The position numbers and the translations under genes are program-made. A stretch of 64,000 bases of DNA from SR-FBR-E99 sp963732365 (GTDB lineage Bacteria; Bacteroidota; Bacteroidia; Bacteroidales; VadinHA17), in assembly GCA_963732365.1 (NCBI GenBank), contig CAVSZC010000003.1, forward strand, positions 196,517 to 260,516, in the 5' to 3' direction. Under the pieces are notes generated by a model. That model was not told where the DNA came from. It was given only the letters and a program-made list of their open reading frames with translations, and did not search any database. Positions 8,967 to 18,621 of the stretch are shown in pieces (positions within the stretch are counted from its first letter, which is position 1; each line of letters starts with the position of its first letter).

Positions 8967-10319
8967 ATGAAAAGAGTGATCTTCATATTTATGATCGCAG
9001 GAGCTGTGCTGACTGATGATCTTGTGGCGCAGGAAAAGAAATGGACGCTGGGTGATTGCGTCACATATGCTGTTGAAAACAACATAGATCTTAAGCGGCA
9101 GAGACTGCAAACCGAAACCAGCGAGGTCAACCTGCTCAAATCGAAGATGGATGTGCTTCCCTCCCTGAATTTCGGTTCAGACGCCCAGCTCGGCTTTGGA
9201 AGGTCAATAGACCCCGTAACCAACCTGATCACATTCGAGCAGAACTTCAGCAACTCATACTACCTGAGCTCCTCCATTGAGATCTTCAGCGGTTTTGCAA
9301 CACTTAATTCAATTGCTGCCAACAAGCTGATGATGAAGGCCGGACTGGAAAACGAAAAGATTGCCAAAAACCAGCTTATACTTGACATAACCACCCAATA
9401 CTTCCAGTCGCTCTATGCAAAAGGGGTGGAGAGGGCATCAAAAGTGCAGCTTGATCTTTCGGAAAAACAGCTCTTCAGGATAACCAGGATGGTTGAGACG
9501 GGGAAGGAAGCGGTATCAAAACAGTATGAGATGCAGAGCCGGGCCTCTTCAGACAGACTTAATTACACAATTGCTCAGAACAATACCAGCCAGGCACTTA
9601 CAACACTGAAGCAGATGCTTCAGCTTGAGGCGGGTACTGCATTCGACATCATTCAGCCTGACCTGGATACCATAATGATCACAGCACCTGATTATGACAC
9701 CGACAGTATATTCAGCATCGCATCCGGTATTCTGCCGAGACTGAAGGCAATTACATTTGAACTGGAAGCCTCGAAGAAACAGGTCTCAGCCGCAAAAGGA
9801 TTTCGCTCACCAAGCCTCGAGGTCGGAGGAAGGATATATACGGGCTATTATCAGAGACTGAATGAAGGTACCCCAACCCAGGACTCATTCTCGGATCAGC
9901 TGAAGAACAACAACAGCCAGGCCATTTATCTTACCCTTGCAGTCCCGATCTTCAATAATTACGTCACCGGAAGGAACGTCCGGCTGGCCAAAATAAGGAT
10001 GAATGATACGGAGTTGAAACTTGAGCTTGAGAAGAACAATCTTTACTCCGAAGTCGAAAATGCATGCCTTGACTTTAACAGGGGTATCGATGAACACGCC
10101 GCTGCCATTGCCAACCTGACTTTCAATAAGAAATCATTCACAGCAGTTGAGAAGAAATTTGAATCAGGACTGGTTGATGTAACCGACTATTCGGCAGCAC
10201 AGGTAACCCTCTTCAGGGCAGAGACAGACGCGTTGAGAACCAAACTGCAGGTGATGTTCAGAAAACTCACAATACAATTCATTACTACAGGTGATTACGA
10301 ATATATTCTAAGCAACTAA
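8967..10319 (+). CDS. TolC family outer-membrane efflux protein
   Basis: A 450-residue protein with a signal peptide (about 1-21, cleaved after a V-A-Q site) and the TolC/OEP pattern. It has the opening motif WTLGDCVTYAVENNIDLKR, long amphipathic coiled-coil helices, and the internal repeat near residues 380-440 (NKKSFTAVEKKFESGLVDV). TolC trimers form the outer-membrane exit duct. It is the first gene of an operon with the adaptor (18 bases later) and the ATPase, apparently transcribed from the sigma-54-type promoter at 8924. It probably serves the neighbouring permeases. Substrate unknown. Confidence 0.93.
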   Translation: MKRVIFIFMIAGAVLTDDLVAQEKKWTLGDCVTYAVENNIDLKRQRLQTETSEVNLLKSKMDVLPSLNFGSDAQLGFGRSIDPVTNLITFEQNFSNSYYLSSSIEIFSGFATLNSIAANKLMMKAGLENEKIAKNQLILDITTQYFQSLYAKGVERASKVQLDLSEKQLFRITRMVETGKEAVSKQYEMQSRASSDRLNYTIAQNNTSQALTTLKQMLQLEAGTAFDIIQPDLDTIMITAPDYDTDSIFSIASGILPRLKAITFELEASKKQVSAAKGFRSPSLEVGGRIYTGYYQRLNEGTPTQDSFSDQLKNNNSQAIYLTLAVPIFNNYVTGRNVRLAKIRMNDTELKLELEKNNLYSEVENACLDFNRGIDEHAAAIANLTFNKKSFTAVEKKFESGLVDVTDYSAAQVTLFRAETDALRTKLQVMFRKLTIQFITTGDYEYILSN

Positions 10320-10337
10320 ACCCAAATATAAGTTACG

Positions 10338-11618
10338 ATGGACACCCCGATTGAAAAAATGGATAAACCTATTGCCAGAAAAAAAGGACTCAGAAAGAAG
10401 CACATAGGATATATTGCCGCAGGGATTATCATGATCGTGCTGTTTTATATGGCCTTCTTCACTGACCGGACATCAACATTCAGGGTTGACAGTGACAAGC
10501 TCATCATTGAGACTGTCATTGAAGACCAGTTCAATGATTACATAACTGTGCCGGGAACGGTCGAACCCATCAGCACGGTCTTTCTTGATGCACAGGAAGG
10601 GGGACGTGTAGAGGAGATACTTATAGAGGAGGGTTCAATGGTAAAAAAAGGTGATATAATCCTGAGACTCTCAAACCCCGATCTCTACCTTAATATCCTT
10701 GACAGTGAGGCACAGCTGGCAGAGAAGGAGAACTTCCTCAGGAACACCCAGATAGCCATGGAACAGGAGAGGATACAGATTAAAAGGGAACTGGTTAACC
10801 TGAAGTATGATATCGAAAGGAAAGAGCGTAATTACAAACAGAATCTCATTCTCATCAGTGACAGCCTTGTCTCCGTGGAAGAGTTCATCCGTTCAAAGGA
10901 AGACCTCGATATGGCACTGCAGTCAAGAGACCTGTTCATGGAGCGTCAGAAGCAGGATTCAATATTTCGCTCAGTACAGGTTGACAATATGATCAATAAC
11001 CTGGAGAACATGCGCAGGAACCTGAGTCTCGTAAGACAGAGGGTCGAGAACCTTAATGTGAGGGCTACCGTCGACGGTCAGCTGGGCCTTCTGGTACCCG
11101 AAATAGGGCAGTCAATAAGCCGTGGATTCAATATGGGACAGATAAACGTCCTTACATCCTACAAAGTGACGGCCCAGATAGATGAACATTATATTGACAG
11201 GGTCAGGACACAGCTCACGGCAACTCTTGACAGACAGGGAAATGCATTTAACCTCGTTGTAAGAAGGGTCTACCCGGAGGTAAGAAACGGTACATTCAAG
11301 ATCGATATGACATTTACCGACACGATTCCTGATAACATCAGAACCGGCCAGACATACTACACCAGCCTTCAGCTGGGGCAACCGAAAATATCTGTTCTTG
11401 TCCCGATTGGCGGGTTCTTCCAGGAAACAGGCGGACAGTGGATATATGTAATCGACGCGACAGAATCGTTCGCCGTTAAGAGAAATATCTCGATCGGGAG
11501 AAAAAATCCCAAATACTACGAGGTTCTTGATGGACTTCAGCCGGGAGAAAAGGTCATTATTTCAGGCTATGAGACTTTCGGAAAAAATGAGAAACTGATA
11601 CTGAAAAAAAATAAATAA
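10338..11618 (+). CDS. HlyD/MacA-type periplasmic adaptor
   Basis: A 426-residue membrane fusion protein. A cytoplasmic Lys/Arg-rich start leads to one membrane helix (about 24-43). A barrel-sandwich hybrid half follows (VPGTVEPISTVFLDAQEGG, then EEGSMVKKGDIILRLSNPD). A long coiled-coil hairpin covers about 120-235, then the second lipoyl half (VRATVDGQLGLLVPEIGQSI) and a beta-barrel/membrane-proximal domain ending with LQPGEKVIISGYETF. It would bridge an FtsX permease to TolC across the periplasm. It sits between tolC and the ATPase with gaps of 18 bases on each side. Family is certain; the matching permease is inferred to be among those in this cluster. Confidence 0.92.
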   Translation: MDTPIEKMDKPIARKKGLRKKHIGYIAAGIIMIVLFYMAFFTDRTSTFRVDSDKLIIETVIEDQFNDYITVPGTVEPISTVFLDAQEGGRVEEILIEEGSMVKKGDIILRLSNPDLYLNILDSEAQLAEKENFLRNTQIAMEQERIQIKRELVNLKYDIERKERNYKQNLILISDSLVSVEEFIRSKEDLDMALQSRDLFMERQKQDSIFRSVQVDNMINNLENMRRNLSLVRQRVENLNVRATVDGQLGLLVPEIGQSISRGFNMGQINVLTSYKVTAQIDEHYIDRVRTQLTATLDRQGNAFNLVVRRVYPEVRNGTFKIDMTFTDTIPDNIRTGQTYYTSLQLGQPKISVLVPIGGFFQETGGQWIYVIDATESFAVKRNISIGRKNPKYYEVLDGLQPGEKVIISGYETFGKNEKLILKKNK

Positions 11619-11636
11619 CCATTAATACTCAAGATC

Positions 11637-12311
11637 ATGATCAAGACAAATGATTTAACAAAGATCTTCAAAACAGAAGAGGTTGAGACAACAGCACTTA
11701 ACAAAGTGACTCTCGAAGTCAAAGAAGGAGAATATGTGGCAGTCATGGGCCCATCAGGATGCGGGAAATCAACCCTCCTGAATATTCTGGGATTGCTTGA
11801 CAATCCTACTTCAGGCAGCTACGTCTTCAACGGCACCGAGGTTGCAAACCTGAAAGAACGTGACAGGACCATCTTCAGGAAGGGAAACATAGGCTTTGTC
11901 TTCCAGAGCTTTAACCTGATTGACGAACTTAACGTCTATGAAAATGTAGAACTGCCTCTTATATATCTGAAGATGAAGGCAGGCGACAGGAAGAAAAGGG
12001 TTGAAGACGTGCTTGCCCGCATGAAGATAGGGCACCGTGCCAAACACTTTCCCCAGCAGCTCTCAGGGGGGCAGCAGCAGAGGGTGGCAATAGCCCGGGC
12101 CGTCGTGGCCAACCCCAAACTCATCCTGGCTGATGAACCCACCGGTAACCTCGACTCGAAAAACGGTATTGAAGTGATCAACCTTCTCACCGAACTCAAC
12201 AGAGAGGGTACAACCATCATCATGGTGACACACTCAGACAGGGATGCCAGCTATGCCCACAGGATCGTTAATCTGTTCGACGGACAGGTGGTAATGGAAA
12301 AGCACGTATAG
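11637..12311 (+). CDS. ABC transporter ATP-binding protein, MacB/LolD type
   Basis: A 224-residue ATPase with every motif of the MacB/LolD group: Walker A GPSGCGKST (38-46), Q-loop near Q90, signature LSGGQQQR (142-149), Walker B LILADEP (162-168) and switch His199. It is the only ATPase of this kind in the window, although there are seven intact FtsX-type permeases around it. It may therefore power several of them, or the others use ATPases encoded elsewhere. It closes the tolC-adaptor operon; a terminator follows at 12342. Confidence 0.95.
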   Translation: MIKTNDLTKIFKTEEVETTALNKVTLEVKEGEYVAVMGPSGCGKSTLLNILGLLDNPTSGSYVFNGTEVANLKERDRTIFRKGNIGFVFQSFNLIDELNVYENVELPLIYLKMKAGDRKKRVEDVLARMKIGHRAKHFPQQLSGGQQQRVAIARAVVANPKLILADEPTGNLDSKNGIEVINLLTELNREGTTIIMVTHSDRDASYAHRIVNLFDGQVVMEKHV

Positions 12312-12341
12312 TCCTTATTATCTGCATGGTAATGAGAAAGA

Positions 12342-12371
12342 GGGGTCATGTCAATGGCCCCCTTTTTTTTT
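12342..12371 (+). terminator. Rho-independent terminator after the ATPase gene
   Basis: GGGGTCAT, a 4-base loop and ATGGCCCC form an 8-bp stem with one G-T wobble, followed by a run of ten T. It separates the tolC-adaptor-ATPase operon from permease 2, which begins 65 bases later. Confidence 0.85.
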
Positions 12372-12436
12372 ATTTAATGCAGCAGATTAATATTCCCGAT
12401 GTCTTTGAGTAAAGGCTTAACCGCAAAAAAACAGCA

Positions 12437-14848
12437 ATGGTTAAGAGTATACTCAGGCTCTCTATCCGGAGCATCATCAGCCAGGGGCAACAGTCAATAC
12501 TAAGCGCAATAGGATTGTCAGTAGCAATGAGCTGCGGAATACTAATCCTGTTATATACCCAGTGGGAACTGAGCTATGACAGGTACCATGAGCATGCAGA
12601 TAAAATATACCGGGTTGAGACACAACAGTCGCGTGATTTCACATATATGGGCAACGATAAATTCGCCGTCACCCCGGCACCCCTGAAGAGCGCACTTATA
12701 AATGACATACCTGAAATTAAAAGTGCAACAAAATGCAAGTTCACCACTCACACCCTGGAATACAACGCATCGCTTTTCTCCGGCGATATCTTCTTATATG
12801 CGGATACTGATTTTTTAAGGATATTTACTTTCCCGGTCCTCAGGGGCAATCCCGAAGCGTCTCTAAAGGAGCCATTCTCACTTTTCATAACAGAAAAAAT
12901 GGCTTTGAAGTATTTTGGCGAAGAGGACCCTGTAGGCAAGATTCTGAAGGCTGACAACAAGTATCTCTTTACAGTCAGGGGTATCATGAAGGATGTTCCG
13001 GAAAACAGTCACTTTGATTTTGATTTCCTGACCGGATTTGAAACATTATACTCTATACGGGGAGGTAAGGATAAGGTAGAGAGATGGGGCAACTTTAGCT
13101 ATATAACTTACTTTCAGATTTTTGAACATGCATCATTGGCAAATATTACAAACAAACTCAACACATTCACGGAAAATTACTTTTCTGATGAGCCGGTTTT
13201 CAAGGATATATTATGGGTTCCAAAACCGTTGACAGCAATACACCTTGGTGGCAGTTCCAACTTCGAACCGGTAAAAAGCAGTGACATCAGGTATCTTTAT
13301 CTTACCTCGGCAATAGGCTTTTTCATCCTGCTGATCGCCTGTTTCAACTATTCAAATATGGCCACCGCAAGGTCATATAACAGGGGCCGTGAAACAGGCA
13401 TTTCAAAAGTATTCGGCAGCAGTAAAAGTGATCTGATAATGCAATTTATTACTGAAGCACTCCTGCTCTCCCTCGCAGGTTTGATAATGGCACTTTTAAT
13501 TGTATTGGCACTTCTGCCAGGAGTCAGCGATCTCACTGACCGTCCACTTAACTTCAGTATGATATTTGAATTCTCAACACTAATTAAACTTGTGGCATTA
13601 ATGCTCCTTACAGGATTGCTGGCAGGCATCTATCCCTCATTTCATCTTTCGTCAATCAGTCCGCTCCGCCTCTTAAAGGAGGACTTTAAAAGATTGGGCG
13701 GAAGCAGGAGAGGTCTGCAGATAAAAAATATGCTCGTCATTATTCAGTATATCATCTCATTCGTTGCTCTTGTATGTACCCTCACCACACTGCGTCAGTT
13801 TAATTTTATCCGGAACAGCGATACCGGGTTTACTAAGGATGATATTTTATCAATATCCCTGAAAGATCCGGAAATTCGCAAATGCCCGGAAGTACTGATA
13901 AATGAGCTCAGCGGAAATTCAAAAATTACAGATATAACATCGTGCTCTAATCTGCCGAATTCGATAACCTCAGCAGGTTTGGGATACTGGGATGGAAAGC
14001 AGCCTGAAACAGTATTGACAGTCTTCAGGGCAGGAATAGCAGAAAACTTCCTGGATTTTTTTAATTTGAAAATAATCTCCGGACGAGAATTTTCATCTGA
14101 CTATCCATCTGATACCACTAAAAGCATAATAATCAGCCAGAAAACAGCAAAAATGTTATTCCGGGAAGATGCGGTCGGGAAAACATTTGGTTTTAACCCG
14201 GAAAAACCGGGGACAATAGTAGGGGTAGTCAGTGACTTCCACTTCCAGTCATTGCATCATACAATTGAGCCAATGGCACTGTTACCTATTGGCAACGATG
14301 ATTTTAGGGAACCTGAATATATTTTTGTCAAGGTCATCCCTGGAGCTCTCTACGAAACAAAAACATCTGTTGAAGAGAAGCTCAGGGAGATTTCTCCGCA
14401 CTACCTCAACCCGGTGTCCGTCCTCTCCGACCAGATTGCTGCTGCATACAGCACTGACAGGAAACTGGTCGCAATATTTGTTTTCTCAACAATCCTTGCT
14501 GTAGTGCTTACCTGCCTCGGCCAATACAGTCTCACATCCTATACGACAAAAAGCCGGACAAAGGAAATGGCGATCAGGAAGGTATTGGGTTCGCAACCAT
14601 CCGGGATATTGTCCCTGCTGGCAACCGAAATGGCCCGGTGGATATTTGTTTCATTTGTTATTACCGGGCCTGTAGCTCATATTCTTATGACCAGATGGCT
14701 GCAAAACTTCGCTTACCATGTAAATATAGGAGCCGGAGTTTTCATGCTTTCGTTTCTGATAATATTATTGATTTCCCTCACCGCAGTCATTTACCATATA
14801 ATAAAACTGGCAAGAGTTAACCCCGCCGAAATGATCAGGCATGAATAG
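12437..14848 (+). CDS. ABC transporter permease, double FtsX/MacB type (permease 2)
   Basis: An 803-residue inner-membrane permease with the same order of parts as permease 1. The first FtsX loop reads RGRETGISKVFGSSKSD (about 315-331) and the second RTKEMAIRKVLGSQPSG (about 708-724). The C-terminus ends VNPAEMIRHE, the usual family tail. It lies just behind the ATPase gene on the same strand but beyond a terminator, so it may depend on read-through or its own promoter. It is the best positional candidate for the partner of the upstream ATPase and adaptor. The start at 12437 is favoured because the hydrophobic helix begins about 18 residues in, as in the paralogues. Confidence 0.92.
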   Translation: MVKSILRLSIRSIISQGQQSILSAIGLSVAMSCGILILLYTQWELSYDRYHEHADKIYRVETQQSRDFTYMGNDKFAVTPAPLKSALINDIPEIKSATKCKFTTHTLEYNASLFSGDIFLYADTDFLRIFTFPVLRGNPEASLKEPFSLFITEKMALKYFGEEDPVGKILKADNKYLFTVRGIMKDVPENSHFDFDFLTGFETLYSIRGGKDKVERWGNFSYITYFQIFEHASLANITNKLNTFTENYFSDEPVFKDILWVPKPLTAIHLGGSSNFEPVKSSDIRYLYLTSAIGFFILLIACFNYSNMATARSYNRGRETGISKVFGSSKSDLIMQFITEALLLSLAGLIMALLIVLALLPGVSDLTDRPLNFSMIFEFSTLIKLVALMLLTGLLAGIYPSFHLSSISPLRLLKEDFKRLGGSRRGLQIKNMLVIIQYIISFVALVCTLTTLRQFNFIRNSDTGFTKDDILSISLKDPEIRKCPEVLINELSGNSKITDITSCSNLPNSITSAGLGYWDGKQPETVLTVFRAGIAENFLDFFNLKIISGREFSSDYPSDTTKSIIISQKTAKMLFREDAVGKTFGFNPEKPGTIVGVVSDFHFQSLHHTIEPMALLPIGNDDFREPEYIFVKVIPGALYETKTSVEEKLREISPHYLNPVSVLSDQIAAAYSTDRKLVAIFVFSTILAVVLTCLGQYSLTSYTTKSRTKEMAIRKVLGSQPSGILSLLATEMARWIFVSFVITGPVAHILMTRWLQNFAYHVNIGAGVFMLSFLIILLISLTAVIYHIIKLARVNPAEMIRHE

Positions 14849-14891
14849 ATGGCTAATGTCACTATTTTTATTCTCCTTAAATATTGAATAA

Positions 14892-15584
14892 ATGAAAACA
14901 ATAGGGTTAGTTGGCGGCACAGGGTGGATATCAAGTGCGGAATATTACAGAATAATAAATGAGGAGATCAACAAAAGATCGGGTGGACTGGAATTTGCCA
15001 GGTGTATCCTGTACTCAATAAATTACGCCGAAATAGATGCATTCAATAAACAAAACAACAAAGAAGGGGTCTATGACCTTATCCTTGATGCAACACTGAA
15101 ACTGGCCGGCTCAGGAGCTGATTTCATTATTCTGTGCGCCAATACCCTGCATCAGTTTGTTGACAGACTGGAACAGGAAATTGATCTGCCCATCATTCAT
15201 ATTGCAGAAGCCACAGCTGATGAGATCAGGAGAAAGAATATGAGTAAAGTCGGCCTGCTGGGCACAAAACAGACTATGGAAATGGATTTCTATAAATCGA
15301 GGCTTAAAGAGAAGGAAATTGATACAGTGATCCCGGAGCTAGATGACAGGGATTTTATTCAGAAGACAATATCTGAAGAGCTGCTCAGGGGTGTTTTTTC
15401 CGATGATTCCAGGTTTCGTTTCATTGAAATATGCAAAGAGCTCAATAAACGAGGTGCCGATGGTATCGTTCTGGGATGCACCGAGATCCCGCTGCTCCTC
15501 AGACAGGAAGATATCGATATCCCCATCATTAACACTCTTACTGTTCACGCTATGGCAGCCGTTGATTTTGCACTGAAGCAATGA
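14892..15584 (+). CDS. Aspartate/glutamate racemase family protein
   Basis: A 230-residue protein of the Asp/Glu racemase superfamily. It starts with the family hallmark TIGLVGGTGW and has the two catalytic cysteines in their expected contexts: C82 in LCANTLHQ and C196 in LGCTEIPLLL. Such enzymes interconvert L and D acidic amino acids without PLP, often supplying cell-wall or secreted D-amino acids. It lies 43 bases after permease 2 on the same strand and could be in its transcript. Which amino acid it uses is not clear from the sequence. Confidence 0.9.
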   Translation: MKTIGLVGGTGWISSAEYYRIINEEINKRSGGLEFARCILYSINYAEIDAFNKQNNKEGVYDLILDATLKLAGSGADFIILCANTLHQFVDRLEQEIDLPIIHIAEATADEIRRKNMSKVGLLGTKQTMEMDFYKSRLKEKEIDTVIPELDDRDFIQKTISEELLRGVFSDDSRFRFIEICKELNKRGADGIVLGCTEIPLLLRQEDIDIPIINTLTVHAMAAVDFALKQ

Positions 15585-15660
15585 GCTGGCGGTAAACCGT
15601 AGCCGGTAACCTGAGGATAATGAATGGCGTTTGAGTCTTCAGAGTCCTCAGATGTTGCGA

Positions 15661-17043
15661 TCATAGCTCAAGACTATAAGATGAGCCCGTTATTTTCAAA
15701 TTAGAGTATTTCAGATCAATGGAAATATTGTCACCCTTTATTACAAATTTCTTCTCATTTTCGATTATCCCGGGAGATTCCTTAAGCCCGGTTAAAACCA
15801 GCTTTTCTATTCGCAGGGAGTTATCGAACCAAGAAATGCAGGGTTGATTCATTATGCGCAGGGCACCGGCTTCATTGCCGGCTGAGAAGATAAGTCTGTG
15901 GTAGACACTGCCGTCATCAAGGATCTCTATTTCAAGAGGTTCAAATATTCTTATGATAAGAGGGTTTGCCGATGCATTTATCTCTACCCTGTAACCTGGC
16001 ATATCGTTGAACTGTTCTGTTTCCTGCTTTTTCTTCTCCTGCCATTTTAAAAAGTCGCTGTCCGCGTTTGCCCTGATAATTTCAATTTCATCGCTGCTGA
16101 AGCCTGTTGTACTACCCGGCAGGTAACTTGCCGATTTTTCCAGAATATCTTCTAGATAAAGGGTATCGTTTTCCTCCAGGGCCATTTTCCAGCCGGGACT
16201 GATCTTATCAAGAATCATTGCGATCCATCTCCCTTCAACATAGCCAAGATCGCGGACACCTGCGGGAGCAATCCCGTTTGTAATTTCCGAGGCATTGAGC
16301 GGATCCAGCCCCCTGGCTACCTTTTCGATATAGTCTGAAAGCCCTTCTGTTCGCTGGAGTTCCTTTTCGTACTGTCCGAAAACCGGATTGATCATGTTCA
16401 ATCTTTGCTCCCTGTAACTTAATGCCTCTTTTACCCACCCGCTGATCTCCCCAGTGTTGCCGGAAAGAACTGCCCGCTTAAAGGCTTCCTTCTCAACCCT
16501 TCTCAGGAAAAGTGCTTCCACAGTTTCAGCGGGGTACAGAAGCAACAATCCATCGTTTTGCTGCCAGCGCGGGTGATTGACCCGCTGGAAAATATGAAAC
16601 TGCTCGTGGATTATAATGCCTGCAAGGTCTCTTGCATTATATTTCTCGCCCGTACGGCGAGCATAACTGCTGAAAACACTGGTTGCAATCCATTTATCTC
16701 CCAGCCTGGTAACTGAATTGCCCCTTACTAAAGGGTACTGGTCGTTGAACTTGTAGACCCCGGGATGTTCCTTCACCTCTGTAAACCCGTCTGGTGCCGT
16801 TTCAGAGTGGAAGAGCCAGGTATTGATGCTGTCAAATACCATTACGGGAATTTCAGAGACTTTGAAGCCAGGCCACAGCGAGCTATCATTATTCCCATTA
16901 ACCAGTGCCATTACCCTGAATACATCTTCAACAGGCTGTTTTTCTGCAGTCTGACATAACATGACTTGTTGGTTTAACACTATGACCAGGGTCATAGCCA
17001 GCATTGAAATGCCTTTCCGGTAATAAATCCTGTTATTTACCAT
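15661..17043 (-). CDS. Secreted protein with an HExxH zinc-peptidase-like motif
   Basis: A 460-residue protein with an N-terminal signal sequence; M14 is an alternative start that puts the hydrophobic stretch right at the front. I do not recognise the family. HEQFH at 146-150, preceded by AGIII and followed by IFQR, is a clear HExxH zinc motif on a predicted helix. Acidic residues in YPAETVEALFL (170-180) could supply the third ligand. The C-terminal third (about 355-460) looks like beta-rich segments. It lies 11 bases after the NtrC-type regulator on the same strand, so the two form an operon. A zinc peptidase acting in the envelope is inferred from the motif only. Confidence 0.6.
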   Translation of the reverse strand: MVNNRIYYRKGISMLAMTLVIVLNQQVMLCQTAEKQPVEDVFRVMALVNGNNDSSLWPGFKVSEIPVMVFDSINTWLFHSETAPDGFTEVKEHPGVYKFNDQYPLVRGNSVTRLGDKWIATSVFSSYARRTGEKYNARDLAGIIIHEQFHIFQRVNHPRWQQNDGLLLLYPAETVEALFLRRVEKEAFKRAVLSGNTGEISGWVKEALSYREQRLNMINPVFGQYEKELQRTEGLSDYIEKVARGLDPLNASEITNGIAPAGVRDLGYVEGRWIAMILDKISPGWKMALEENDTLYLEDILEKSASYLPGSTTGFSSDEIEIIRANADSDFLKWQEKKKQETEQFNDMPGYRVEINASANPLIIRIFEPLEIEILDDGSVYHRLIFSAGNEAGALRIMNQPCISWFDNSLRIEKLVLTGLKESPGIIENEKKFVIKGDNISIDLKYSNLKITGSSYSLEL

Positions 17044-17054
17044 ATGCAGAGTTT

Positions 17055-18428
17055 CTATAAATATTTCAAGCCATAACTTTTCATCTTGTTGTATAAGGTC
17101 TGTCTCGTTATTCCAAGCTTGCCAGCGACAACACTAATGTTATTACCATATCTCCTGAGGCTGTCAGCAATCATTTTCCTCTCCATCTCCTCAAGCGTCA
17201 TCTCGGTGTGATAAGCTCTGGACACATGGGCACTGAATACAAAATCAGATGGTTTCAGCGTGTCGGAATCACACATTATTACTGCTTTCTCAATGGCATG
17301 CTGGAGCTCCCTGACATTACCCGGCCAGCCGTGGTTTGCCAGCTTCTCAAGCGCCGTAGTGCTGATCTTCATCTTCCCTTTGCCGTATCTCTCACCGTTG
17401 ACTCTCAGGAAATGATTCGCCAGAATCGGTATATCATCAACCCTGTCACGCAGGGGCGGGACCTCTATCATAATGGTATTGATCCTGTAAAGCAGATCCT
17501 CGCGGAATCTCCCCTCGCTGACCATCTGATTAAGATCACAGTTTGTGGCACTGATCAGCCTTATATCTATCGGTATCTGCCTGTTGGAGCCCACTCTGAC
17601 AATATATCTGTTTTGCAGAACACTGAGCAGCTTCGCCTGAGACTGAAGCGATAAATTACCTATCTCATCCAGGAAGAGTGTACCTTTTTCAGCCAGCTCG
17701 AACTTCCCCTTCCTGTCCTCCTTTGCATCAGTAAATGCCCCCTTGACATGACCGAAGAGCTCAGATTCAAAAAGAGTCTCCGTGATAGAGCCCATATCCA
17801 CACTTACCATCAACTCTCCCGACCGTTTTGACAGCCGGTGTATCTCTCTTGCCACCAACTCTTTCCCCGTTCCGTTCTCTCCGGTAATAAGAACATTTGC
17901 CCCTGTTGCTGCGACCTTGCCAACAATGTTCATCACGTTTATCATTGTGGGTGACGCACCAAGGACAATCTTTTCACCTCCCTTGTTTATCTCACTCTTG
18001 AGAAGCTGGTTATCATGCTTAAGGTTTGATGCTTCAAGCCTTGAGGCCCTGAGCTTCCAGGCAGCGTTTAGCGTGGTAATGAGCCTGGTGTTGTCCCATG
18101 GCTTGAGGATATAATCCGCGGCCCCTTCTTTAATCGCCTTTACAGCCAGTTCAACATCGCCCGAGGCCGTCAGGATAACAACGCTTATTGTGCTGTCACA
18201 GGCAAATATTTCCCTCATCCAGTACAGTCCCTCATTACCGTTATGGACCGCTGCCCTGAAGTTCATGTCGAGTATAACAACATCAATGTCATTCTTGCCA
18301 AGCAGCCCTGGTATCCGGTTCGGGTCACCGATCGTGATGACACGCTCAAACTCATCACGCATGATCCTTTCAAGGGCTCTCAGCACCCCTTTGTCCTCAT
18401 CAACTATAAGAATGGTTCCGTTATTCAT
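17055..18428 (-). CDS. Sigma-54-dependent response regulator, NtrC family
   Basis: A 457-residue regulator. The receiver domain has acidic residues D10/E11, phosphoacceptor D54, T87 and K109. The AAA+ domain has Walker A GENGTGKE (183-190), a GAFTDA version of the sigma-54 contact loop (230-235), Walker B TLFLDEIG, and an arginine-finger region. A Fis-type helix-turn-helix ends the protein (NNISVVAGKLGITRQTLYNK). Once phosphorylated it should open sigma-54 promoters. No histidine kinase is encoded in the window, so it is an orphan here. A palindrome shared with the tolC promoter lies 40 bases upstream, which suggests autoregulation. Confidence 0.95.
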   Translation of the reverse strand: MNNGTILIVDEDKGVLRALERIMRDEFERVITIGDPNRIPGLLGKNDIDVVILDMNFRAAVHNGNEGLYWMREIFACDSTISVVILTASGDVELAVKAIKEGAADYILKPWDNTRLITTLNAAWKLRASRLEASNLKHDNQLLKSEINKGGEKIVLGASPTMINVMNIVGKVAATGANVLITGENGTGKELVAREIHRLSKRSGELMVSVDMGSITETLFESELFGHVKGAFTDAKEDRKGKFELAEKGTLFLDEIGNLSLQSQAKLLSVLQNRYIVRVGSNRQIPIDIRLISATNCDLNQMVSEGRFREDLLYRINTIMIEVPPLRDRVDDIPILANHFLRVNGERYGKGKMKISTTALEKLANHGWPGNVRELQHAIEKAVIMCDSDTLKPSDFVFSAHVSRAYHTEMTLEEMERKMIADSLRRYGNNISVVAGKLGITRQTLYNKMKSYGLKYL

Positions 18429-18467
18429 TCCGGTTTTTTATCAAAAGACGGCAAAAAGAATCAAATG

Positions 18468-18484
18468 TGTCAAATTAATGGACA
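18468..18484. promoter_or_regulatory. Palindromic operator between the regulator and permease 3
   Basis: TGTCAAATTAATGGACA has the same TGT-N11-ACA frame and AT-rich centre as the pair upstream of tolC. It lies in the 193-bp divergent gap between the response regulator and the broken permease. A weak -24-like TGGCAG-N5-TTCA follows on the plus strand near 18507. Its function as an operator is inferred. Confidence 0.45.
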
Positions 18485-18621
18485 TTTTTTTTATATGAAA
18501 AAAGTGGCAGGAAGATTCAATAAGCCGGTTAGCCATTTAACTCTTATGAATAAGCATCGTGCGAGATATTTAAACGTCTTTATGAGGGTATATGACAAAT
18601 TGTGTCTTAATACTCTAGACT

